From Gemmatimonadota bacterium (lineage in GTDB: Bacteria > Gemmatimonadota > Gemmatimonadetes > Longimicrobiales > Gaopeijiaceae), in the NCBI GenBank assembly GCA_029879725.1, contig JAOUPR010000032.1, forward strand, positions 1 through 37,876: a stretch of 37,876 bases of DNA, given 5' to 3'. This document shows positions 1 to 9,189 of this stretch, one piece after another. Made by a program: the position numbers and the translations under genes. The number at the start of each line of letters is the position of its first letter. The stretch's first letter is position 1. The notes below the pieces were generated by a model. It saw only the letters and a program-made list of their open reading frames with translations. It was not told where the DNA came from and searched no databases.

Positions 1-43
1 GCTCCCGCGCCCCTTGAATCCGGGCGGCGGGCAGCTATGCGAA

Positions 44-70
44 GACCCCGCGGTCGCAGACCGCGGGGTC
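44..70 (-). terminator. Hairpin downstream of the tRNA pair
   Basis: A perfect 12-bp inverted repeat (44-55 against 59-70) with a 3-base loop lies 10 bases past the 3' end of tRNA-Cys in the direction of transcription. The stem is almost entirely G and C. No clear U-run follows it, so it may be a processing or stabilising hairpin rather than a classic intrinsic terminator. Position and stem strength are the only support. Confidence 0.5.
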
Positions 71-80
71 CCATCCTGAG

Positions 81-151
81 AGGCGCCGCCCGGATTCGAA
101 CCGGGGATAAAGGATTTGCAGTCCTCTGCCTTACCACTTGGCCACGGCGCC
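81..151 (-). tRNA. tRNA-Cys (anticodon GCA)
   Basis: The minus strand folds as a 71-base cloverleaf. The acceptor stem GGCGCCG pairs with CGGCGCC, followed by discriminator U. The anticodon loop reads CTGCAAA with GCA as anticodon, and the T-arm carries the usual GGTTCGAATCC. The D-loop is short, as expected for a class I tRNA. The CCA end is not encoded. It lies 50 bases downstream of tRNA-Gly on the same strand and probably shares its transcript. Confidence 0.95.
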
Positions 152-201
152 AACGCGAAGGGGAGCGGACATCGGGTATCCGACGCTTCGCCCCCCTTCA
201 G

Positions 202-274
202 AGCGGGAAACCGGACTCGAACCGGCGACCCCAACCTTGGCAAGGTTGTGCTCTACCAACTGAGCTATTCCCGC
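202..274 (-). tRNA. tRNA-Gly (anticodon GCC)
   Basis: The minus strand gives a 73-base cloverleaf. The acceptor stem is GCGGGAA with a matching 3' strand, the D-arm contains AGCTCAGTTGGTAGAGC, and the anticodon stem CAACC/GGTTG encloses the loop TTGCCAA. The T-arm reads GGTTCGAGTCC. The anticodon GCC reads GGC/GGU glycine codons. CCA is not encoded. It is the first gene of a two-tRNA unit with tRNA-Cys. Confidence 0.95.
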
Positions 275-290
275 ATGAGTTGTGGCTACG

Positions 291-319
291 AACCTAGAAT
301 GATCGCGGGGGGCGGTCAA
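291..319 (-). promoter_or_regulatory. Sigma-70-type promoter of the tRNA-Gly/tRNA-Cys unit
   Basis: On the minus strand a -35-like TTGACC (314-319) and a -10-like TAGGTT (291-296) are separated by exactly 17 bases. The -10 keeps the key T1, A2 and T6 positions. It lies 16 bases upstream of the first base of tRNA-Gly, which leaves room for a short leader removed by RNase P. It also lies just upstream of, and pointing away from, the plus-strand outer-membrane protein gene. Confidence 0.65.
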
Positions 320-444
320 GGTATCGTCGTGTGGTCTTCGGTACGTTTCTCCGCGTCTCCGTTCCCCTTATGTTTCCCCGTCGGGAGGCGGTCCCCGGGA
401 CCGCGCAACGTGTTGCATCATCTGCACCTGGAGGGTCGCCGTCC

Positions 445-2052
445 GTGCCTGAAACCTCGCTCCGTCCCGCCCCGGTGGGAAGCCGTGGATGGCTCCTGAC
501 GTTCCTCGTCTGCGGGTGGGGAATCGCCCCCGGCGCCCTCGATGCGCAGAGCCTGGCGGGTCAGGCGCTCTGGCCTCCGCGGTTGGACCAGGGGCAGGTG
601 CGGTTCTCCCTCCTTCCCGCCTTCTCCACCTGGGACGAGAACTTCGGGCCTCCGGGAAGCGATCCCCGGCCCCTGGGCGCGGGGCTGACCTCCGACGAGG
701 CCGCCCCCCTCCTTCCCGGCGTGGAACTTCTCGAGGCGCGGCTGCGGGAACTGACCTCCACTCCGGGTTATGCCGCGCGTGCGGGGGGCATGGCGGGTAC
801 GGTCCGGCAGGACTTCACCCGGGTGGATTTCTCCGGCGAGATGGGCGTGTTCGATTGGTTGTCGGTGGGGGTGACGGTGCCCATCGTGAAGACCCGTACG
901 GAGGTGGGCCTCGACTTCCAGGCCGCGGTCGACGCGGATCTGGGACTGAGCCCTACGCAGACCGATGCCGGGGCCGTGGCCGCCTTTCTCCAGGCCGTCT
1001 CCCAGGCCTCCACCAGCGCGGCGTCCCATGCCCAGGCCGCGTGCTCCACCGACCCGGGATCCGCCACGTGTTCATCGGCCCAGGCGTTGGCGCAGGAGTG
1101 GGACGCGTTTTCGTCGGGTCTGGATGCCGCGTACGGCGCTTCCATCTTCTTCCCCGTGACGAGCAGCGACGTGGCGGGGCTTCTCACCGCTCGGCTGGAT
1201 GTGCTCAACGCGGGGCTTTCCGCCGCGGGCCTCGGCACCGTGGGCGCCGCGTTTCCCTTCGCGGCCACTCCCGTGGACGAGAACGTGATCTACGGGCTGA
1301 ACGAGAACCCGCGCGCGGGGATCGGGGGCGCGCCCTTCGGGACCGTCATCCGGGACTGGACGCTGGGCGACATCGAGGTGGGTGCCCGGCTCCGCGTGCT
1401 GGAGCGCGGTGATGCCTCGGGCCTCCGTTACTCCCTCTACGTGGGCGGACTCGTGCGACTGGGTACCGGAACCTCCGACGATCCCGACGTCTTTCTCGAT
1501 CTGGGTTCCGGGGACGGGCAGGAGGATCTGGAGGGATACGTGACCGGCTACCTCCAGGGAGGGAGGCGCTTTTCGCTGGGGATGGAGGGCCGCTACGGAG
1601 TCCAGCACGCGACCATCCTCTACCGGCGCGTCGCCCCGGCGGAAGTGATCGCCGCTCCGCTCTCTTCCCGGCGCTTGTTGGAGTGGACTCCAGGATCCTA
1701 CCGAGCCATGGCCGTGGTACCGCGGTGGTACGCGAGCCCCAACCTGGCCCTGATGGGGAGCTATCGGTGGTTCTCCCGCGCCGCGGACCGGTATGCGTAC
1801 GCTCCCGAGGAGAGCTTTCCCGATCTGGATCTCTCCATCATGGAAGGCGGCACCGGAACGACCCTCCACGAGGTGGGCCTCGGCCTCAGCTACACGACTC
1901 GGACCTCGGCCCGGGGCGGCGGGATCTCGTCGACTCCGGTGGAACTCCACGCCCGTGTCGTCCGATCCGTGGCGGGGTCGGGGAAGCTGACGCCGGTGGC
2001 GACGCGGGCGGAGTTGGGGATTCTGATGTACCGGCGGGTCTTCGGGAACTGA
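445..2052 (+). CDS. Secreted, predicted outer-membrane beta-barrel protein of unknown function
   Basis: I chose the GTG at 445 because a GGAGG sits 10 bases upstream and the product then begins with a sensible signal peptide: charged start, hydrophobic GWLLTFLVCGWGIAPG, cleavage after ALDA. This gives 535 residues. The frame is open back to 331, but that start leaves a long non-signal extension. The mature part is rich in alternating polar and aromatic segments, especially in the last 250 residues (YSLYVGGLVRLG, GYLQGGRRFSLGMEGRYG, EVGLGLSYTTR), as in outer-membrane beta-strands. A small-residue-rich central segment (around residues 150-250) may be a surface or periplasmic insert. I recognise no named family. 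It converges with recN, 10 bases away. Confidence 0.75.
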   Translation: MPETSLRPAPVGSRGWLLTFLVCGWGIAPGALDAQSLAGQALWPPRLDQGQVRFSLLPAFSTWDENFGPPGSDPRPLGAGLTSDEAAPLLPGVELLEARLRELTSTPGYAARAGGMAGTVRQDFTRVDFSGEMGVFDWLSVGVTVPIVKTRTEVGLDFQAAVDADLGLSPTQTDAGAVAAFLQAVSQASTSAASHAQAACSTDPGSATCSSAQALAQEWDAFSSGLDAAYGASIFFPVTSSDVAGLLTARLDVLNAGLSAAGLGTVGAAFPFAATPVDENVIYGLNENPRAGIGGAPFGTVIRDWTLGDIEVGARLRVLERGDASGLRYSLYVGGLVRLGTGTSDDPDVFLDLGSGDGQEDLEGYVTGYLQGGRRFSLGMEGRYGVQHATILYRRVAPAEVIAAPLSSRRLLEWTPGSYRAMAVVPRWYASPNLALMGSYRWFSRAADRYAYAPEESFPDLDLSIMEGGTGTTLHEVGLGLSYTTRTSARGGGISSTPVELHARVVRSVAGSGKLTPVATRAELGILMYRRVFGN

Positions 2053-2062
2053 GGGAAGCGGC

Positions 2063-3724
2063 CTAACGACCCTTGAGGAGTTCCTCCGCGTGGGTGCGTG
2101 CGGCCTCCGAGGAGGCGTCCCCGCTGAGCATGCGTGAGATCTCGCCCACGCGGTCGGCCTCCGCCACGTGGCGGACGCGCGTCACCGTCTTCCCTTCCTC
2201 CTGGACCTTCTCCACCACGAGGTGCACCGCCGCTTTGGACGCGACCTGGGCCAGGTGGGTGACGACCAGCACCTGATGCCGCTGGGACACGTCGTGGAGC
2301 TTCTCCGCCACCGAGTTGGCGACGGCGCCGCCGATCCCGGCGTCCACTTCGTCGAACACCAGCACGGGGATGGCATCCACGTCGGCGAGGACCGCCTTGA
2401 GCGCGAGCATCACCCGCGCCAGCTCACCGCCGCTGGCGATCCGGGAGAGGCGCATGGGCTCGAACCCCGGGTTGGGCGCCACCAGGAACGCGATGGACTC
2501 GGCCCCTCCGGGGCCGATGGACTCGAGGGGGTTCAACTCCACCTCGAACGCCGCTTCGGGTAGTCCCAGCACCGGAAGGATCCCGGCGACCTTTTCGGCC
2601 AGCTCGGCCCCACCTTTCACCCGCAGCGCCGAAAGCTCCGTAGCGGCGGTGGAGAGCGCGACCTCCGCTTCTTCCAACTCCTTCCGGAGGCGGATCATGT
2701 CCTCCCCCCCGTGCTCCATCTCCGCGAGTTCCTGCTTCACCCGGGAGTACGTGTCGAACACGTCGGAGAGCTCAGGGCCGTACTTGCGCTTCATCCGGAA
2801 GATCAGATCCATCCTCTGCCGCACGTGCTCCAGACGATCGGGATCGTATTCGACGCCGCCCGCGTATTCCCCCGCGAGCCGACCGGCCTCCTCCACGCTG
2901 CGGAGCGCCTCGTCCAGGAGCTGTCCCACGGAACCGAGGCTGGGATCGAACCGGACGAGCTTCTTCAAGACCGCGTGGGCGCGGGCGATGGCCTCCGAGA
3001 CGGACCCTTCGTCGCCGTAGAGCGTCTCGTGGAGCGTGGTGCTCCCCTCGAGGAGCTCTTCCGCGTGCTGAAGGCGGTGGAGCTCGGCTTCCAGGTCGGT
3101 GTCCTCGCGCTCCTGGAGCCGAGCGGCCTCGATCTCCTTCGCCTGGAACTGGAGGAAGTCCGCCTGCTCGGACATCGTCTCCCGACGACCTTCCCTCTCC
3201 TCGAGTTCCTTGCGGATCTCCTGCACTCTCTGGTGCGCCTCGCGCACGCGCCGCGCGGGGTCTCCCGCCTTGCAGTACGCGTCGAGGATCAGCCCTTGCT
3301 CCTGAGCCCGCAGGAGGGTCTGATGCTCGTGCTGGCCATGCAGGTCCACCAGGGCGCTTCCCAGATCTCCCACCACCCCGGCGGTGGTGGGGCTGTCGTT
3401 GACCCACGCGCGGTTCCGCCCTTCCGCGGCGACCTCTCGCCGTAGCACCAGAAGGCCATCGGGAACCTCGAATCCGAGTTCCCGCACGCGTGCTCTGAGG
3501 AAGGGGTGTCGCGAGACGTCGAACACCGCCTCCACCGACGCCCGTTCGGCCCCGGCGCGCACCGCCGACGACGCCGCGCGCTCCCCGAGGAGGAGGGACA
3601 GGGCACCTACGATGATGGACTTTCCGGCCCCCGTCTCGCCGGTGAGCGCGTTGAGCCCGGGCCCCAGGGTTACCCCGAGGTCCTCGACGACTGCGTAATC
3701 ACGAATGCGGAGTTCGATGAGCAT
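2063..3724 (-). CDS. recN: DNA repair protein RecN
   Basis: This is an SMC-like ATPase that gathers broken DNA ends during double-strand break repair in the cytoplasm. The 553-residue product matches RecN length. The N-terminal half-ATPase has Walker A GETGAGKS (residues 29-36) after the typical opening MLIELRIRDYAVVEDL. Long charged coiled-coil segments flank the middle. The C-terminal half carries the signature RIASGGELARVMLALK, Walker B VLVFDEVDAGIGG and the D-loop/H-loop region VVTHLAQVA. It is the last gene of the rny-to-recN block, 83 bases after nadK. The nadK-recN adjacency is common in bacteria. No LexA-like operator was seen in front of it, so expression probably follows the operon. 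Confidence 0.96.
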   Translation of the reverse strand: MLIELRIRDYAVVEDLGVTLGPGLNALTGETGAGKSIIVGALSLLLGERAASSAVRAGAERASVEAVFDVSRHPFLRARVRELGFEVPDGLLVLRREVAAEGRNRAWVNDSPTTAGVVGDLGSALVDLHGQHEHQTLLRAQEQGLILDAYCKAGDPARRVREAHQRVQEIRKELEEREGRRETMSEQADFLQFQAKEIEAARLQEREDTDLEAELHRLQHAEELLEGSTTLHETLYGDEGSVSEAIARAHAVLKKLVRFDPSLGSVGQLLDEALRSVEEAGRLAGEYAGGVEYDPDRLEHVRQRMDLIFRMKRKYGPELSDVFDTYSRVKQELAEMEHGGEDMIRLRKELEEAEVALSTAATELSALRVKGGAELAEKVAGILPVLGLPEAAFEVELNPLESIGPGGAESIAFLVAPNPGFEPMRLSRIASGGELARVMLALKAVLADVDAIPVLVFDEVDAGIGGAVANSVAEKLHDVSQRHQVLVVTHLAQVASKAAVHLVVEKVQEEGKTVTRVRHVAEADRVGEISRMLSGDASSEAARTHAEELLKGR

Positions 3725-3807
3725 AACTGTTCAAGGTACCGTCAGGTCCATGCCTCGCTCAATGCCTCACTGTGCCGTCTACGTACGCGGAGTGGGACCG
3801 GGAAGGG

Positions 3808-4728
3808 TCATCCACGCACCGGAGGGCGTGCGGCCCAGTTCAACTTCCGCCGCATGGTGGAGAAGAACGTCTGGCCGGGCAGGCGGACCAGGGGGACGTC
3901 GTGCACCCCTTTGGTCACCCGTACGCACTCCCCGGGGTGGACGGGGTGGGTCACCTGCCCGTCGGCCGTGAGTTGCAGTTCGTGGGACGGATCCATGGGC
4001 TGAACCGTCAGCGTCTCCGTGGCGGGGAGCACCAGAGGCCGCACCGCGAGGGAGTGGGGGCAGATGGCCGTGACCACCATGCACGCCATCCCCGGAACGA
4101 TGATGGGACCTCCGGCGGACATGCTGTACGCCGTGGAGCCCGTCGGCGTGGACAGGATCACGCCATCGGCGCTGAAGCTCCCCACCTCCTCCGTCACCCC
4201 GTCCGAACCCACGAAGAGGTCGAGGGGCGTGACCCGGGCCGCGCCGGACGTGTGCAGGACGAAGTCGTTCAGAGCCGAAATCGGATCGCCCAGCGAACCA
4301 CCCGAGTCGACCACTCGCGCCTGCAGCGTGAAGCGACGGTCCAACAACCCCTCCCCATCCAGGACCTGGGCCACTCCCTCCCGCATGGCGGAGACGGGCG
4401 TGCTGGTGAGGAATCCCAGATGCCCCAGGTTGATCCCGAAGATCGGAGTGCCCCGCCCCGCGACCAGGCGAGCCGCACGGAGAAGGGTACCGTCTCCCCC
4501 CACGGCGAGGACCAGGTCGACGGGATCTTCCGCCGGGCGAAGCGGGGCGGCATCGGGCGGGATGTACCCGCTCTCGTCGGACTCGTAGCGTACCTCGAGC
4601 CCCCTTGCCTTCAGGAGCCCGTCCAACGAAGCCAGGATATCGGGGAGCTCCGGGCTTCTCCTCCTGGAGACCACCCCCACTCTCCGGATGGGTCCAGGGA
4701 ACCGCTCCAGCGACCCCTCTGCCGTCAT
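3808..4728 (-). CDS. nadK: NAD kinase
   Basis: Phosphorylates NAD to NADP with ATP (or polyphosphate in some members) in the cytoplasm. The 306-residue product contains the hallmark GGDGTLLRAAR (GGDG at residues 77-80), the FGINLGHLGFLT segment and the substrate-binding SADGVILSTPTGSTAYS stretch, all in the normal order. The start is the ATG at 4728: its ATG shares four bases with the dxs stop (ATGA), and GGAG lies 5 bases upstream. Both point to translational coupling. The N-terminal 15 residues are poorly conserved in type and may be disordered. It follows dxs and precedes recN. Confidence 0.95.
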   Translation of the reverse strand: MTAEGSLERFPGPIRRVGVVSRRRSPELPDILASLDGLLKARGLEVRYESDESGYIPPDAAPLRPAEDPVDLVLAVGGDGTLLRAARLVAGRGTPIFGINLGHLGFLTSTPVSAMREGVAQVLDGEGLLDRRFTLQARVVDSGGSLGDPISALNDFVLHTSGAARVTPLDLFVGSDGVTEEVGSFSADGVILSTPTGSTAYSMSAGGPIIVPGMACMVVTAICPHSLAVRPLVLPATETLTVQPMDPSHELQLTADGQVTHPVHPGECVRVTKGVHDVPLVRLPGQTFFSTMRRKLNWAARPPVRG

Positions 4729-6641
4729 GCGGACTCCAACGCCGCCTTCGCCTCCCGCGCGCCCACGAGTTGCCGGATCCTCCGGGCGATCCCCGCCGGG
4801 TCGAGATCGATCTCGGCCAGGAGCGCCTCCCTTCCCCCATGCTCGACGTAGCGATCCGGGATCCCCAACGCCGCCATGCGCGGTCGTACTTCCAGCTCCA
4901 TGGCGTCCATCTCGCGGGCCATGAACGCACCGAACCCGTTGGACACCTGTCCTTCCTCCACCGTGAACACCGCCGGATGCGACGTGGCGACCGACCGGAA
5001 GCGGGCCTGGTCGTAGGGCTTGAGGAAGCGGCAGTTCACCACGGTGCACTCCACTCCCTCACCGGCCAGCGTCTCCGCGGCTTCCAGGGCGGGAAGCACC
5101 ATGGTCCCCACGGCGAGGACGGCGACATCCCTCCCTTCACGCAACACTTCCCACGTGAACGGCTCCACGGGGGGGATCTCGGAAAGATGCGGAACCGCGG
5201 AGGGAACCGTGTCCCGGGGCCAACGCACGCTCCAGGGTCCGTCCGACTGATCCACGCCGGCCCTGAGGAGGGCCAGCATCTCGCTCCCGTCCTTCGGGGC
5301 CGTCACCACCATCCCGGGGATGGAGAGCATGTAGGGGATGTCCAGGGCGCCGTGGTGCGTGGGACCGTCCTCACCGGCGATCCCGGCACGGTCCATCCCG
5401 AATACGACCGGGAGGCTCTGGAGGGCCACGTCGTGGACGATGTTGTCGTAGGCCCGTTGCAGGAAGGTGGAGTAGATGGCCACCACGGGCTTGACCCCCC
5501 GTGTGGCCATCCCCGCCGCGAAGGTGACGCCATGCCCCTCCGCGATCCCCACGTCGAAGTACCGGTCCGGATGAGCGTTCTGGAACAGGTCGGTGGACGT
5601 TCCGTCGGGCATGGCCGCGGTGATGGCGACCACGTCGGGATTCTGGTCCGCGAGTTGCACCAGTCCCTCCCCGAACACCTTCTGGTACCGAGGGAGACCA
5701 CCACCCGACTTCGTTCCCTTCCCGGTGACCTTGTCGAAGGGACCGGCGGCGTGCCACGTCCAGGGGTCGTCCTCGGCCTGGGCGAAGCCCTTTCCTTTCT
5801 GCGTGATGACGTGCAGGAGGATGGGGCCCTTCATCTGGCGCACCGCGGCCATGCGATCGACCAGAGCGTCCAGATCATGCCCATCCACCGGACCGACGTA
5901 CCGGAACCCGAGCTCCTCGAAGATGAGTCCCGGCGTGAACATGTGCTTCACGCTCTCCTCGAGACGACCGGCCAATTCCTCCATGACGCCCCCGATACTC
6001 GTGGGAGCCCTGTGGAGGACCTCCTTCACCAGGCTCCGGGCCTTGTTGTAGGCCGGGTTGGTGATCATCCCGGTGAGATACTTGTTCATGGCGCCCACGG
6101 CCGGGGCGATGGACATGTCGTTGTCGTTGAGCACCACGATGAAATCGCGGTCCGTGTGGCCGGCGTTGTTGAGCGCCTCGTACGCGAGCCCGCACCCCAT
6201 GGCCCCGTCTCCGATGACCGCCACGACGTCGAAGTCCTCACCGCGGACGTCCCTCCCCACCGCCATCCCCCACGCGGCCGAGATGGACGTGGACGCATGT
6301 CCCGCTCCGAAGGCGTCGTACTCCGACTCGTCACGCCGGAGGAAGGGGGCGAGCCCTCCCTTCTGGCGGATGGTGGGGAACGCCTCGTTGCGCCCGGTGA
6401 TGATCTTGTGGATGTAGGCCTGGTGACCCGTGTCCCACACGATCTGGTCGCGCGGGGTATCGAAGACGTAGTGGAGCGCCACCGTCAACTCGACGACCCC
6501 CAGGGAGGCGCCGAAGTGCCCCCCTTTGCGGGCGACGACGTCGATGTGGCGTTCCCGGACCTCGTCGGCGAATCGCCGCAACTCGGACCGGGGAAGTTCC
6601 CTCAGTGCTTCGGGGTCATGGATTCGGTCCAGCATGGACAC
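4725..6641 (-). CDS. dxs: 1-deoxy-D-xylulose-5-phosphate synthase
   Basis: This thiamine-diphosphate enzyme condenses pyruvate and glyceraldehyde 3-phosphate, the first step of the non-mevalonate isoprenoid pathway. The 638 residues are normal for Dxs. Seen in order: KGGHFGASLGVVELT, the TPP/Mg motif GDGAMGCG (GDG at 144-146) followed by LNDNDMSI, and the pyrimidine-domain segments IAEGHGVTFAAGMA, YSTFLQRAYDN and DRAGIAGEDGPTHHG. I start at GTG 6641 because AAGGAG lies 8 bases upstream; an ATG two codons in (6635) would be 14 bases away. The preceding gene ispA supplies the next prenyl-chain step, so the two form an isoprenoid pair. Its stop overlaps the nadK start. Confidence 0.97.
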   Translation of the reverse strand: MSMLDRIHDPEALRELPRSELRRFADEVRERHIDVVARKGGHFGASLGVVELTVALHYVFDTPRDQIVWDTGHQAYIHKIITGRNEAFPTIRQKGGLAPFLRRDESEYDAFGAGHASTSISAAWGMAVGRDVRGEDFDVVAVIGDGAMGCGLAYEALNNAGHTDRDFIVVLNDNDMSIAPAVGAMNKYLTGMITNPAYNKARSLVKEVLHRAPTSIGGVMEELAGRLEESVKHMFTPGLIFEELGFRYVGPVDGHDLDALVDRMAAVRQMKGPILLHVITQKGKGFAQAEDDPWTWHAAGPFDKVTGKGTKSGGGLPRYQKVFGEGLVQLADQNPDVVAITAAMPDGTSTDLFQNAHPDRYFDVGIAEGHGVTFAAGMATRGVKPVVAIYSTFLQRAYDNIVHDVALQSLPVVFGMDRAGIAGEDGPTHHGALDIPYMLSIPGMVVTAPKDGSEMLALLRAGVDQSDGPWSVRWPRDTVPSAVPHLSEIPPVEPFTWEVLREGRDVAVLAVGTMVLPALEAAETLAGEGVECTVVNCRFLKPYDQARFRSVATSHPAVFTVEEGQVSNGFGAFMAREMDAMELEVRPRMAALGIPDRYVEHGGREALLAEIDLDPAGIARRIRQLVGAREAKAALESA

Positions 6642-6691
6642 CGGATCCGCTCCTTATTCTGATCGAAAGGTGTTCGAAGTGATGAAAGATA

Positions 6692-6710
6692 TCCGGAGCG
6701 CGGCTCCGGA
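6692..6710 (-). terminator. Short hairpin between ispA and dxs
   Basis: A perfect 8-bp inverted repeat (6692-6699 with 6703-6710) and a 3-base loop lie in the 75-base gap after ispA. The following minus-strand bases ATATCTTTC are only moderately U-rich, so full termination is unlikely. It could attenuate read-through into dxs or protect the upstream message. Confidence 0.35.
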
Positions 6711-6716
6711 ACACCC

Positions 6717-7622
6717 TCAGTGCTCGCGCTCCACGATGTACCGGGCCAGAAGTGCCAGGATGGGCGCATCCAAACCCGACCGGCGCAGGGCGACGAGGGC
6801 CGCATCCACCTCCTCCCCGGCCCTCGTCCGGGCACCTTCGAGGCCGTGGAGCGCCACGTAGGTGGACTTCTCCAACTCCGCGTCGCTGGGTGTCTTCCCG
6901 AGGACCTCCGCCGACTGGGTGGCATCCAGGATGTCGTCGGCGATCTGGAACGCAAGCCCGATGGCTCGGCCGTACTCCTCCAGCGCCTCGTCCACCGCCA
7001 CCTCGGCTCCCGCCGCGCGGGCGCCCATGGTCAACCCGGCGGTGAGGAGCGCCCCCGTCTTCATCCCGTGGAGGACGCCGAGCTCGTCGGCCCGCAGCGA
7101 CCGCCCTTCACCCTGGAGGTCCAGCCACTGCCCGCCCACCATCCCTCCGGCCCCCGCCGCCTCCACGAGGGTCCGGGCCACCCTTCGGGCGGTGGCGTCG
7201 GGACACCCGAGGCGAAGGGCCGCCTGGAGCGCCCGCAACGCCGCGAAGGGGATCAGGGCGGCTCCCCCCACCATGGTGGCGTCCTCGCCGTGCACGCGGT
7301 GCGTGGTGGGGCTGCCGCGGCGCAGGTCGGCGTCGTCCATGCAGGGGAGATCGTCGTGCATGAGGGAATAGGCGTGGATCAACTCCAGGCTCGCCGCCAG
7401 ATCGTAGAGCGCCTCGTCGTCGGACGCCTTCCCTCCACAGGCACGATACGCCGTCACGCAGAGGATGGGTCGGAGGCGCTTTCCGCCGCTGGTCACTCCG
7501 TGGCGGACGGCATCCCGCACCGGCCCCGCGACGGCCGCCGGAAGCGCCTCCATGGACCGGTCCAGGGCGGCGGCGACCCGCTCTCCCTCACGGGACAGGT
7601 AGGTCTGCAACTCCGTGCTCAA
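6717..7622 (-). CDS. ispA: Short-chain polyprenyl diphosphate synthase (farnesyl/geranylgeranyl type)
   Basis: Head-to-tail prenyltransferase that adds isopentenyl diphosphate to allylic diphosphates, making C15 or C20 chains for quinones, carotenoids and undecaprenyl carriers. The 301 residues have the GGKRLRP substrate motif (46-52), the first aspartate-rich motif DDLPCMD (90-96) with the two-residue insertion typical of bacterial FPP synthases, and the second motif DDILD (229-233). Product chain length cannot be fixed by eye: the positions before the first motif (AYSLMH) fit FPP synthase, but GGPP synthase is possible. Its start overlaps the xseB stop by four bases, and dxs follows 75 bases on. 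Confidence 0.92.
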   Translation of the reverse strand: MSTELQTYLSREGERVAAALDRSMEALPAAVAGPVRDAVRHGVTSGGKRLRPILCVTAYRACGGKASDDEALYDLAASLELIHAYSLMHDDLPCMDDADLRRGSPTTHRVHGEDATMVGGAALIPFAALRALQAALRLGCPDATARRVARTLVEAAGAGGMVGGQWLDLQGEGRSLRADELGVLHGMKTGALLTAGLTMGARAAGAEVAVDEALEEYGRAIGLAFQIADDILDATQSAEVLGKTPSDAELEKSTYVALHGLEGARTRAGEEVDAALVALRRSGLDAPILALLARYIVEREH

Positions 7623-7870
7623 TCCTCGTCCCCCGCGAAGGGCTCGACGAGCCCGTTGGCGAGAAGCTCCTCGACCGTCCGCTCCGTGCGGGCCAGGAGG
7701 GCCTCGGCTTCCCGCACGTGTCCCACCCCTTCCTGGAACAGCTGAAGGGCATCTTCCAGGGAAGCTTCGTCCGATTCGAGGCGGCCGAGGATCGCTTCCA
7801 ACCTGCGTAGCCGTCCCTCCAGCGTCCGATCCTCCCCTCCGGCCTCCGGTTCCTTCTTCGCTTTGGTCAC
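7619..7870 (-). CDS. xseB: Exodeoxyribonuclease VII small subunit
   Basis: Small helical subunit that binds along XseA to form exonuclease VII, which degrades single-stranded DNA. The product is 83 residues, the usual size. After a charged N-terminus it has the family core LEGRLRRLEAILGRLESDEASL and the following ALQLFQEGVGHVREAEALL helix. The start overlaps the end of xseA by four bases and the stop overlaps the ispA start by four bases. The xseA-xseB-ispA-dxs order is a widespread arrangement. Confidence 0.94.
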   Translation of the reverse strand: MTKAKKEPEAGGEDRTLEGRLRRLEAILGRLESDEASLEDALQLFQEGVGHVREAEALLARTERTVEELLANGLVEPFAGDED

Positions 7871-9189
7871 CGCCGTTCCTCCCTCGGCCCGGTCACCCGG
7901 GCACCCACGTTTCCGTCACTCACCCGCAGGACGACCTCCATCCCCGGAGAAAAATCCCCCACGCGCCTCAGAACCCGACCTTCGGGATCCTCCACGACGG
8001 AGTAGCCCCGCTCGAGCGTGGAAAGCGGCGACATCGCATGAAGCCGTCCCGACAGCGCGCCCAGGGTGTGCCGTCTCCGCTCCAGGAGGAGGCGCACGGC
8101 GCGCTCCGTGCCGGCCACGTTCCGGTCCAGGGCCTGTCGGACCGGGTCCATCCTCCGATGCATCCCCCGGCCCAGCCGGTCCAGCCCATCGGCCAGCGCC
8201 AACCGCCTCCGCTCCACCGTCCCCCGCAAGGCGCGGGCCAGACGCGGTGGCAGTTCCCGCAGCTGCCCGAGCACCACGGAGGCGTCGGGAACCACGGCCT
8301 CCGCCGCGGCCGACGGGGTGGGAGCCCTCAGGTCCGCCACCAGATCCGATATGGTCACGTCGACCTCGTGGCCCACGGCCGAGACGACCGGAACGGGGCA
8401 GCGTACCACCGCACGCGCCACCTCTTCCTCGTTGAAGGCCCAGAGGTCCTCGATGGACCCGCCTCCACGACCCACGATGATGACGTCGGGGGTTCCCGTC
8501 TCCGCGAGAGCGTCCAGGGCTTCCGCGATCTCCCGCGCGGCGCCCTCACCCTGCACCCTGCACCCCCGCACCAGGATCCGCACCCAGGGTGCCCGCCGAC
8601 CCAGAACCGACAGGATGTCGCGAATGGCGGCTCCCGTGGGCGAGGTCACGACGCCGACGCAGGCCGGGTATCGCGGGAGGGGCCGCTTGCGGGCGGGATC
8701 CAGGAGTCCCTCCGCCTCGAGCCGGCCCCGAAGCTTCTCGAAGGCAAGACGCCAGAGTCCCTCGGCACCCTCCGCCTCGACCTTGTCCACCCGGAGCTGC
8801 ACGTCACCCCGGGCTTCGTACAGGGTGATCTGGGCGAACACCCGGACCTTCATCCCTTCCTCGGGGTCCGTGGGGAGCGCCTCTGCCTCACGCCGCCACA
8901 TGACGCACCGGACCTGCGCCGCGTCGTCCTTGAGCGTGAAGTAGCAGTGGCCCGAGCGGGCGCGGGTCCAGTTGGTCACCTCACCGCCCACCCAGAGGGC
9001 GTCGACGCTCTGTTCCAGGAGACTGCGGACGGCACGGTTGACCTGCGACACCGACCAGACCCGAGGCTCCTCCACCGGAGGCTCCGGAGACACGGCCTCG
9101 TCCTCCGGAGCTTCGGGCACGTCGTCGAACAGATCCAGGCTGAATTCGTCTCCCAAGGCCGTCGCCTCAGTCGTCCAGCCCGGCGGCAC
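7867..9189 (-). CDS. xseA: Exodeoxyribonuclease VII large subunit
   Basis: Catalytic subunit of exonuclease VII. The ~440 residues contain an N-terminal OB-fold (VWSVSQVNRAVRSLLEQ, then WVGGEVTNWTRARSGHCYFTLKD) that binds single-stranded DNA. The nuclease core follows, with VGVVTSPTGAAIRDI, IIVGRGGGSIEDLWAFNEE and PVVSAVGHEVDVT. A C-terminal helical region binds XseB. The first ~40 residues are acidic and not conserved in type. The GTG at 9189 overlaps folD by 23 bases and lacks a visible Shine-Dalgarno. A TTG at 9156 with GAGG 8 bases upstream is a credible alternative start that would remove the overlap. Confidence 0.94.
   Translation of the reverse strand: MPPGWTTEATALGDEFSLDLFDDVPEAPEDEAVSPEPPVEEPRVWSVSQVNRAVRSLLEQSVDALWVGGEVTNWTRARSGHCYFTLKDDAAQVRCVMWRREAEALPTDPEEGMKVRVFAQITLYEARGDVQLRVDKVEAEGAEGLWRLAFEKLRGRLEAEGLLDPARKRPLPRYPACVGVVTSPTGAAIRDILSVLGRRAPWVRILVRGCRVQGEGAAREIAEALDALAETGTPDVIIVGRGGGSIEDLWAFNEEEVARAVVRCPVPVVSAVGHEVDVTISDLVADLRAPTPSAAAEAVVPDASVVLGQLRELPPRLARALRGTVERRRLALADGLDRLGRGMHRRMDPVRQALDRNVAGTERAVRLLLERRRHTLGALSGRLHAMSPLSTLERGYSVVEDPEGRVLRRVGDFSPGMEVVLRVSDGNVGARVTGPREERR

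Noticed and set aside
331-444. Longer start for the outer-membrane protein
   Set aside because: It would bury the signal peptide behind ~38 extra residues; the GTG at 445 has a good Shine-Dalgarno.
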